From an uncultured Opitutia bacterium (GTDB lineage: Bacteria; Verrucomicrobiota; Verrucomicrobiia; Opitutales; UBA953), in NCBI GenBank assembly GCA_937874455.1, contig CALNBE010000046.1:1-9828 (forward strand): 9,828 nt of DNA. Direction: 5' to 3'. The translations under genes and the position numbers were made by a program. Each line of letters starts with the position of its first letter. The stretch's first letter is position 1. Positions 1 through 5,531 of this stretch are shown in pieces. The notes beneath the pieces are model-generated. The model saw nothing but the letters and a program-made list of their open reading frames with translations, was not told the DNA's origin and ran no database searches.

Positions 1-1184
1 AGGCCGCCGAGGCCGGGGTCGATGTGGCCGACGCCGCCATCGCCTCCCTCAGCGGGCTGAGCAGTCAGCCGGGTCTCAACTCCCTCATCGCCGCCCTCGC
101 CCACACCGACCGCGCCACCGGTCTCGACCAGGAGGCTTTCGACCAGCTCACCCTCTACTGGGAGGCGGTGCGCCAGTACTACGCGCCGTTCGACACCGCC
201 CCCAAATTCGGTTCCGCCGAGGTTTACCGGCACGAGATGCCGGGCGGCCAATACACCAATCTGCGCGAACAGGCCACCGCCATGGGCCTCGGCTCCCGCT
301 GGCCGGAGGTGGTGCGCTACTACCGCGAGGTCAACCAGCTCTTCGGCGACATCGTCAAGGTCACGCCCTCCTCAAAAGTGGTGGGCGACATGGCCATTTT
401 CCTCCTCACCCGCGGCATCGAGCCGTCCGCCGTGACCAAGCTGGCGCCGGGTTCCGTGCCTTTCCCCGCCTCCGTCATCGACATGCTTTCCGGTGGACTC
501 GGCCAGCCGCTCGGCGGTTTCCCGGAGGAAATTCAAAAGGTCGTCCTCGGCGACAAACCGCCGCGCACCGGCCGTCCCGGCGATGACGCCGCGCCTGTCG
601 ATTTGGCCGAGGAGAAAAAACTGCTCGCCCAGCAACTTGGCCGCGAGGCCTCCGACGACGATCTCTGGATGCACCTGATGTATCCCGATGTCTTCAAAAC
701 CTTCGCCGAAAAACGCGAGCGTTACAGCGACCTCAGCGTGCTGCCCACCCCCGCCTTTTTCTTCGGGCTCCAGCCGGGCGAGGAAATCGCCTTCGATCTG
801 GAACAGGGCAAGCAGCTCATCGTCCGGCTCATTTACATCTCCGAAAAAGCCGACGAGGAGGGATTCCGCCATGTCACCTTTGAGCTGAATGGGCGCGCCC
901 GCGAGACCCGGATCAAGGACAACGCGGCCCAAGCCACCAAAAAGGCCCGGGTGCAGGCCAGTTCCGCCGACCCGAAGCAAGTCGGCGCACCCATCCCTGG
1001 CGTGATTTCCGCCGTCTTCGTCTCCACCGGCGACAAGGTGAAAAAGGGCGACAAGCTCTGCGCCATCGAGGCCATGAAGATGCAAACCACCATCTACGCG
1101 CCCTACAACGCCACCGTGCAAAAGACCGAGATCGCGGTCGGCGACGCCGTCCAGTCCAAGGATTTGCTCCTCACCTTCGCCTGA
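1..1184 (+). CDS. pyc: Pyruvate carboxylase, C-terminal part (5' end outside window)
   Basis: The enzyme carboxylates pyruvate to oxaloacetate using biotin, ATP and bicarbonate, refilling the TCA cycle in the cytoplasm. The reading frame is open from base 3, so the gene begins before the window; the ATG at 24 is internal. About 393 C-terminal residues are present. In order they show the end of the carboxyltransferase barrel (SLSGLSSQPG), the conserved post-barrel region (EMPGGQYTNL, VTPSSKVVGDMA, LGQPLGGFPEE, SVLPTPAFFFGL, PGEEI) and a C-terminal biotin-carrier domain. The biotinylated lysine of EAMKM is encoded at 1077-1079, 35 residues before the stop. The GGQYTNL and PSSKVVGDMA blocks also occur in oxaloacetate decarboxylase alpha subunits. 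The LPTPAFFFGL-PGEEI tail and direct fusion to the carrier fit pyruvate carboxylase better. The biotin carboxylase half, which would settle this, is outside the window. Confidence 0.93.
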   Translation, partial: AAEAGVDVADAAIASLSGLSSQPGLNSLIAALAHTDRATGLDQEAFDQLTLYWEAVRQYYAPFDTAPKFGSAEVYRHEMPGGQYTNLREQATAMGLGSRWPEVVRYYREVNQLFGDIVKVTPSSKVVGDMAIFLLTRGIEPSAVTKLAPGSVPFPASVIDMLSGGLGQPLGGFPEEIQKVVLGDKPPRTGRPGDDAAPVDLAEEKKLLAQQLGREASDDDLWMHLMYPDVFKTFAEKRERYSDLSVLPTPAFFFGLQPGEEIAFDLEQGKQLIVRLIYISEKADEEGFRHVTFELNGRARETRIKDNAAQATKKARVQASSADPKQVGAPIPGVISAVFVSTGDKVKKGDKLCAIEAMKMQTTIYAPYNATVQKTEIAVGDAVQSKDLLLTFA

Positions 1185-1195
1185 AAGACCCCGGC

Positions 1196-1237
1196 AAATT
1201 TCCTTTGCGCCGGACCTTTCCCGGCCAAGGGAAATTT
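1196..1237 (+). terminator. Hairpin downstream of pyc, possible terminator
   Basis: A long inverted repeat starts 11 bases after the pyc stop. The outer arms are 1196-1207 (AAATTTCCTTTG) and 1226-1237 (CAAGGGAAATTT), pairing over 12 positions with one G-U. The inner arms are 1209-1213 (GCCGG) and 1221-1225 (CCGGC), with a bulged C at 1208 and a 7-base loop. The 3' arm ends in TTTT followed by CC, so the U-tract is short. Its position favours a role in ending or stabilising the pyc transcript. It may equally be only a 3'-end stabilising hairpin. Confidence 0.5.
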
Positions 1238-1245
1238 TCCTGAGA

Positions 1246-1272
1246 AATGCCGGAGCCGCGCGCCCCGGCATT
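1246..1272 (+). terminator. Second hairpin between pyc and the amidotransferase gene
   Basis: Perfect 8-bp arms AATGCCGG (1246-1253) and CCGGCATT (1265-1272) enclose an 11-base GC-rich loop and are followed by CTTTG. This looks like a weak intrinsic terminator placed right after the hairpin at 1196-1237. It ends only 20 bases before the probable GTG start of the next gene. It could instead be a leader structure affecting that gene's expression. No convincing promoter is visible between it and the start codon. Confidence 0.4.
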
Positions 1273-1292
1273 CTTTGTGCATCCGTTTCCCC

Positions 1293-1982
1293 GTGAATGT
1301 TCACGTTTTCCAGCATGTGCCGTTCGAGGGTCTGGGCAGCATGGAGCCCTGGCTGCGCGCCCGCGGCGCCCGCATCACCTGCACGCGTTTCTTCGAGGAA
1401 ACCGCCCTGCCACCGCTCGACGACCCCGACCTGCTCATTGCCATGGGCGGCCCGATGAGCGTCAACGACGAGTCGCAATTCCCCTGGCTGCGCGCCGAAA
1501 AACAATTCCTCGCCCAAGCCATCGCCTCCGGCATTCCCACGCTCGGCATTTGTCTCGGCGCCCAACTGATCGCCAGCACGCTCGGCGCTCCGGTCACGAA
1601 AAACCCGCAACGCGAAATCGGCTGGTTCCCGCTGGAGGAAATTTCCTCCGCGACCAAGCCGCCGGTGGTCATTCCCGCCGGCGTGCCCGTTTTCCACTGG
1701 CACGGCGAAACCTTCGGCCTGCCACCGGGCGCGATTTCCTTTGCCCGCAGCGCCGCCTGCGCCCAGCAGGCGTTTCACCTCGGCGGCTACGTGGTCGGCC
1801 TGCAATTCCACCTCGAAACCACCGCCGCCACCGCCGAAGCCCTGCTGCAACACTGCGCCGACGAGCTGACCCCCGGCCCCTTCGTGCAAAGCGCGGAGGA
1901 AATTCGCGCCGCCGCCGCGCAAAACTGCCCGCGCGTCAACCGGCTCATGGAACAACTGCTGGAGCACCTGCTCGCCGTCTGA
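1293..1982 (+). CDS. Class I glutamine amidotransferase-like protein (GMP synthase GATase-like)
   Basis: A stand-alone cytoplasmic GATase1 domain of 229 residues that should release ammonia from glutamine or hydrolyse a related gamma-glutamyl compound; the acceptor is unknown. The catalytic triad is visible: nucleophile Cys87 in GICLGAQL, and His173 and Glu175 in GLQFHLET. MGGPMSV (oxyanion region) and HWHGETFGLPPGA are also family-typical. I chose GTG at 1293 because it gives the usual family N-terminus (MNVHVFQHVPFEG). A TTG at 1275 would add six untypical residues and run into the end of the upstream hairpin. No Shine-Dalgarno sequence precedes either start. No synthetase domain or partner gene is adjacent, so this resembles the YfeJ-type orphan amidotransferases rather than GuaA. 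Its last 38 bases overlap the 3' end of the opposite-strand TetR gene. Confidence 0.9.
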   Translation: MNVHVFQHVPFEGLGSMEPWLRARGARITCTRFFEETALPPLDDPDLLIAMGGPMSVNDESQFPWLRAEKQFLAQAIASGIPTLGICLGAQLIASTLGAPVTKNPQREIGWFPLEEISSATKPPVVIPAGVPVFHWHGETFGLPPGAISFARSAACAQQAFHLGGYVVGLQFHLETTAATAEALLQHCADELTPGPFVQSAEEIRAAAAQNCPRVNRLMEQLLEHLLAV

Positions 1983-2754
1983 CCCGCTCCGCCCCATGCG
2001 CAGGGGTGACCAATCCACGCATCCCGGCGGAGCCAAAGGCGATCACTTTGCGGATCAGATTTTCCAATTTTTTATCCGACAAATTAATGCGGCACACCCC
2101 GGAGAACACGTCAATCTCCCCGATCAAGTGCTGCGTCGCGCTCACGACGATCAGGAACCCGCACATCAGGTCATCCTCCTCCCCATCCGGGAAAATTTTC
2201 CGCAGGGAATCCATAAAACGCTGAATTCCCGGATAAGCCACCTCGCGGGCCAGCGTGTAAAACTGCTCCTCGGTTTCGGTGATTTCCTGGGAAATCATGC
2301 GCGAAATCAGCCGCTCCATCGAATCCTTGCGCGCGTGCATCTCAATCGTTGGCCGGACGTAGGCTTCGACGATTTTTTCCGCAGAAAGCGGCCCGCACCG
2401 GTCTGCCTCCAGCTCGTTCAACAAGGCAACTCTGCGGTTGATGATACTCCTCAGATAATTCAGGCAAACCGCATAAAACAGCCCGTCCTTGGACCCAAAA
2501 TGATAGTTGATGGCCGCCAGATTCACCTTGGCGTAAGCAGCGATTTGCCGAATCGAGATATTGTACCGTCCGTATTTGGCAAACAACTCGGTCGCCGCCT
2601 GCAGCAAAGCCTTCCGCGTTTTGTTCTCCATATTGCCCGCACGCTCCGGGAAACTGTTTCGGCGCAGCTCATCCATCACCGCAAACCATGTCTGGGCATT
2701 CACCGGCCTGGTCGTGGCAGCACCGTCACCGCATTTGCGCGTCACCGTGCTCAT
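1945..2754 (-). CDS. TetR-family transcriptional regulator, CecR (YbiH)-like
   Basis: Probable repressor of the efflux operon in which it is the last gene. The TetR DNA-binding domain covers about residues 46-92 (KALLQAATELFAKYG, then the helix-turn-helix ISIRQIAAYAKVNLAAINYHFG). The C-terminal ligand domain resembles CecR (ISRMISQEI, then a hydrophobic GFLIVVSATQHLIGEI helix). The ATG at 2754 overlaps the stop of the 266-residue gene upstream as ATGA, which suggests translational coupling and gives 269 residues. The ATG at 2631 (MENKTRKALL) gives 228 residues, nearer to the CecR length of about 223; an ATG at 2676 is a third option. None has a well-spaced Shine-Dalgarno sequence, although a GGAG lies 12 bases before 2631. 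CecR in E. coli responds to drugs and controls transport genes, which fits this setting. The effector is unknown and the operator was not seen. The tail after about residue 245 (PAHGAERVRRRAG) is untypical and runs antisense into the amidotransferase gene. Confidence 0.9.
   Translation of the reverse strand: MSTVTRKCGDGAATTRPVNAQTWFAVMDELRRNSFPERAGNMENKTRKALLQAATELFAKYGRYNISIRQIAAYAKVNLAAINYHFGSKDGLFYAVCLNYLRSIINRRVALLNELEADRCGPLSAEKIVEAYVRPTIEMHARKDSMERLISRMISQEITETEEQFYTLAREVAYPGIQRFMDSLRKIFPDGEEDDLMCGFLIVVSATQHLIGEIDVFSGVCRINLSDKKLENLIRKVIAFGSAGMRGLVTPAHGAERVRRRAGAPAVVP
2724..2747. repeat. Short direct repeat CGTCACCG x2 at the 5' end of the TetR gene
   Basis: The octamer CGTCACCG occurs at 2724-2731 and again at 2740-2747, 16 bases apart start to start. 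It is flanked by GCAC on one side and GTGC on the other, and the short palindrome GCATTTGC lies between the copies. It falls inside the coding sequence if the TetR gene starts at 2754, but upstream of the gene if it starts at 2631. It could be a regulatory site or simply a coding coincidence. Confidence 0.25.
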
Positions 2755-3551
2755 TTGTTTTGGTCGCAATACCGCAAAACGGTGAGTTTCGGATCCGTCT
2801 CATCCACCGACGCCAGTGTGCGGTAGGCGGGAGAGGGAATTTCCTTCGCCCCTGCGTCGTTTCCCTCCCGGCCCGTCCGTCCGCCCTCCACAGTCAACGG
2901 CACCGCGTAGCGAAAACGGCGGATGTCATAAAGACTGCGCCGCGCACCGGGCAACCGCAGGCCGTGCCCATTCGGCGCGCTGGCCTGAATCACCACCGGC
3001 ACCCGGTGGATTTCCTCCGCGCCCGGACAGGGCCGCACCGGCAACTCATACACCGCCGCCTGTCCGGCCGCCAGGTGCAGGTGCAGTTCCTTCGTTTCCT
3101 CTCCCAACCCCAGCGCGGGCGGACACAGGATGCGCACATGCACGATCCGCTGACGGGACGCGTAATTTTCGAGAAAAATCAGCAGCCTGGTTTCCTTCCC
3201 CGCCCGCACCCTGTCAGGGAAGAAAAACGCGGTGACCGCCACCCGCTTGCTGGCACACGGGATGTCGAACCCCAGTGCCCCGGCGAGCAGCGAGTGGGAG
3301 CGCGGCAGGACACTTTTGTCGGCCCACACCTGCCACGTGCACCACCACCCCCACAGGCTGGGAGCGCCCAAAAAAACCGCCGGCAGCCACGCAAGTACCG
3401 GATGACTCCGCGCCAGCAGGGAACACAGCGCCACCGCGCCCAGTGTGCCCAGCAGCGATGCGGCAATCACCGGCCCCCCGCCCCGGTGAATGGGCCCGAT
3501 GTCGGGGATTTCATGGACCGGCTCGGGATAAATGACATCGGTGTTTTTCAT
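2751..3551 (-). CDS. Unrecognised membrane-anchored protein, efflux operon gene 5
   Basis: 266 residues, family not recognised. The N-terminus is proline-rich (about 1-26). Two hydrophobic segments follow (about 27-48 and 51-73, the second rich in tryptophan: LWGWWCTW), forming a probable helical hairpin in the inner membrane. The remainder (about 100-220) is soluble and reads like alternating beta strands (RLLIFLENY, IVHVRILCP, LHLHLAAGQAAVYELPVRP, HRVPVVIQA), perhaps an immunoglobulin-like sandwich. With two helices, both ends would lie on the same side of the membrane, probably the cytoplasm, though topology was not computed. There is no catalytic motif; six cysteines are scattered (43, 71, 99, 143, 175, 262). 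The start ATG at 3551 lies 34 bases after the preceding stop and has no Shine-Dalgarno sequence. The stop overlaps the TetR start as ATGA. Its position suggests a pump accessory or sensor, which is inference only. Confidence 0.8.
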   Translation of the reverse strand: MKNTDVIYPEPVHEIPDIGPIHRGGGPVIAASLLGTLGAVALCSLLARSHPVLAWLPAVFLGAPSLWGWWCTWQVWADKSVLPRSHSLLAGALGFDIPCASKRVAVTAFFFPDRVRAGKETRLLIFLENYASRQRIVHVRILCPPALGLGEETKELHLHLAAGQAAVYELPVRPCPGAEEIHRVPVVIQASAPNGHGLRLPGARRSLYDIRRFRYAVPLTVEGGRTGREGNDAGAKEIPSPAYRTLASVDETDPKLTVLRYCDQNK

Positions 3552-3585
3552 AAAACGAGGGAAAAAGAAATAATGGGGCGACAGG

Positions 3586-4035
3586 TCAGGCAGCCCGGTG
3601 CCGGCGAAAACTGGTGCGCACCGCCTGCACCAGCCCCAGCAGGATCAGCATCCGCGGCGCAATTCCGTCGAGGAAATGATCCGGCCGACAGAGCGCGATG
3701 AAGACGTTCAACCCAACGTAAAAAAGCAGCGCCACCACCGAGGCACGAAACGGCGCATATTTCGCCCACCAGGCCAGCAACCCGAGCACCAACCCCACTC
3801 CCAGTGTGGCCAGCGCCAGCACCTGCAACTTCACCAGCATTTCCGGATCGGAGGTTTCCCGCGAAGGAAAAAGCACGAACGCCGCCCACAGATACACCGG
3901 GTAAATCGCCATCAGCAACTGGACGAAGGCCGTCGCCCGCAGCCAGTCGACTCCCGAAAAAAGCTGCTGCTGCTGCATGGCCCGCGCCTGGGTTTCCCGA
4001 AGCGAACGGAAGGGATCGATGAGATTGGAGGTCAT
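3586..4035 (-). CDS. Unrecognised small integral membrane protein, efflux operon gene 4
   Basis: 149 residues, family not recognised. A polar N-terminus (about 1-30, with a QQQQ run) is followed by four probable transmembrane segments: about 35-56 (FVQLLMAIYPVYLWAAFVLF), 67-90 (ending LLAWWA), 97-116 (VVALLFYVGLNVFIAL) and 125-139 (APRMLILLGLVQAV). A basic tail (RTSFRRHRAA) would sit in the cytoplasm. Four helices put both ends inside. Its ATG overlaps the stop of the outer-membrane factor gene as ATGA, a strong sign that it is real and translationally coupled to the pump. No Shine-Dalgarno sequence precedes it. Small membrane proteins can modulate RND pumps (AcrZ with AcrB), but AcrZ is a single helix and no similarity to it is visible. 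Function unknown. Confidence 0.82.
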   Translation of the reverse strand: MTSNLIDPFRSLRETQARAMQQQQLFSGVDWLRATAFVQLLMAIYPVYLWAAFVLFPSRETSDPEMLVKLQVLALATLGVGLVLGLLAWWAKYAPFRASVVALLFYVGLNVFIALCRPDHFLDGIAPRMLILLGLVQAVRTSFRRHRAA

Positions 4036-5507
4036 GATTTACGCAATTGGAGGATTTTTTCCGGCGGTAAAACTTGCATGGCAACGCGGCCCGCATCGCC
4101 ATCCTCACCCCATCCACCCCCCAGCGCCCGGTAGAGATCGACAAGCGAAACCAAATATTCCGCCTGTGAACGCACCAGCCCCTGCTGCGCGGCATACAAG
4201 TCCTGCTGCGCACTCAGCACCGAGAGGTAGTTGTCCGTCCCCTGCTTGAAGCGCATCAGGGACAATTCGTAGCGGGACGACTGGGCGCCCACCTGGGTTT
4301 GCTGCGCCGCCAACTGCTCCTTGAGAGAAGTCCGGGCCGCCAGGCCGTCGGCGACTTCCCGAAAAGCGGCCTGAATCGCCTTTTCATAGGCGGCGATGTC
4401 CATGCGCTTTTGCAGCTTGGCCACATCCAGCGCGGCCGAATTTTTTCCGGCGGTGAAAATCGGCACGGTGATTTGCGGAGCAAAACTCCAGGTGCCCGAT
4501 CCGGCCTTAAACAGGCCGTCCAAATCCGCGCTGGTGGTCCCGCCAAAGGCGGTCAGCGTGATCTGCGGGAAAAACGCGGCCCGCGCCGCGCCGATATTGG
4601 CGTTGGAGGAACGCAGGACGTGCTCCGCCTGCAAAATGTCCGGACGCCGCTGCAAAAGATCCGCGGGCAGTCCCGGAGGAATATCCTCGACCAGGTTCTG
4701 TCGGGCCAGCGCCAGCGGTTCCGGCAAATTCTCCGGCAACGCCGCGCCCAGCAGAAACACCAGCCCGTTTTGCGCCTGCTCGTGCTGCCGCGTGTATTCG
4801 GCGACATTCGCGCGGGCCGCGGCCACCTGCGCCTCCGCACTGCGCAAATCCAGCTCTGTCCCGACTCCCTTCGCGTAGCGATCCCGCGTGAGGGCATCCG
4901 CCTCCTCGACCAACGCCAGCGTCTGCCGCCCCAGTTCCAATTGCGCCGCCGCGGACCGCTCGTTGAGGTACTGAGTGGCCAGGGTGGCGACGAGGGAGAG
5001 CTGCGTTGCCCGGCGGGTTTCCTCCGCCGCCAGCCAGGATTCAAAGGCCGCATCCTTCAGGCTGCGGATTCGTCCAAAGAGATCGACTTCGTAAGAGGGA
5101 ATCATGCCGCCCAGCCGATACTGGCTGGAGATGGTGGACTGCCCGGTGGAGGAAAGATCCGCCGGCACCCGCCCGCGGCTCATGTCTCCCACCCCACTGA
5201 GGGATGGCAAAAGCGCCGAGGCCTCGATCCGGTACTGGGCGCGGACCTGCTCCACCCGCAAAAGCGCGGTGCGCAAGTCCCGGTTATTTTCCAGCGCACA
5301 GCCGATCAGCGCCCGCAAACGGGGATCGCCGAAAAACCGGGTCCAGGGAATTTCCGCCGCCACGCCCTCCCCCGCCGGCTCGCCGGACGGCCAATTCCCG
5401 GCAACGGGATTCTCCGGCCGCTCATACTCCGGAGCCAGCGAGCAGCCGGAGAAAATCGCAGCGGCGGCCAGCAGGGCGGAGGAATTTTTCGCGTTGAAAT
5501 ATGTCAT
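4032..5507 (-). CDS. RND efflux outer-membrane factor lipoprotein, NodT/OprM type
   Basis: Outer-membrane channel of a tripartite efflux pump. It forms a trimeric barrel and periplasmic alpha-tunnel (TolC fold) that docks on the membrane-fusion protein. The lipoprotein signal is plain: hydrophobic ALLAAAAIFSGC with lipidated Cys22, followed by Ser, which permits outer-membrane sorting. Family landmarks are LAPEYERPE just after the cysteine, PWTRFFGDPRLRALI, NNRDLRTALLRVEQVRAQYRIE, YEVDLFGRIRSL, GVGTELDLRSAEAQVAAARANV, LLQRRPDILQAEHVLRSSNANIGAARAAFFPQI and VPIFTAGKN; two OEP repeats are present. The protein has 491 residues, normal for NodT-type factors. I chose ATG at 5507; a TTG at 5516 would add three residues. 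The start is 24 bases after the pump stop with no Shine-Dalgarno sequence. The stop overlaps the next gene by ATGA. Confidence 0.95.
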   Translation of the reverse strand: MTYFNAKNSSALLAAAAIFSGCSLAPEYERPENPVAGNWPSGEPAGEGVAAEIPWTRFFGDPRLRALIGCALENNRDLRTALLRVEQVRAQYRIEASALLPSLSGVGDMSRGRVPADLSSTGQSTISSQYRLGGMIPSYEVDLFGRIRSLKDAAFESWLAAEETRRATQLSLVATLATQYLNERSAAAQLELGRQTLALVEEADALTRDRYAKGVGTELDLRSAEAQVAAARANVAEYTRQHEQAQNGLVFLLGAALPENLPEPLALARQNLVEDIPPGLPADLLQRRPDILQAEHVLRSSNANIGAARAAFFPQITLTAFGGTTSADLDGLFKAGSGTWSFAPQITVPIFTAGKNSAALDVAKLQKRMDIAAYEKAIQAAFREVADGLAARTSLKEQLAAQQTQVGAQSSRYELSLMRFKQGTDNYLSVLSAQQDLYAAQQGLVRSQAEYLVSLVDLYRALGGGWGEDGDAGRVAMQVLPPEKILQLRKS

Positions 5508-5531
5508 GACAAACAATGTTGGAGTTGGGTC

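Noticed and set aside
1275..1277. TTG at 1275 as the start of the amidotransferase gene
   Set aside because: The added residues MCIRFP are not family-like, while GTG at 1293 gives the standard N-terminus.
372..2036. A 554-codon open frame on the minus strand opposite pyc and the amidotransferase gene
   Set aside because: The translation is low-complexity Gly/Ala/Arg/Glu-rich with no domain, it is entirely antisense to two well-supported genes, and long antisense frames are expected in GC-rich DNA with strong third-position bias.
3552..3585. Possible promoter or terminator between the two small membrane-protein genes
   Set aside because: The 34 bases are AT-rich but show neither a hairpin nor recognisable -35/-10 boxes on the minus strand.
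2688..3701. A 337-codon plus-strand frame opposite the 266-residue gene
   Set aside because: The composition is dominated by Arg, Pro and Gln and shows no domain. The opposite frame has membrane segments and ATGA linkage to its neighbour, so that one is the gene.
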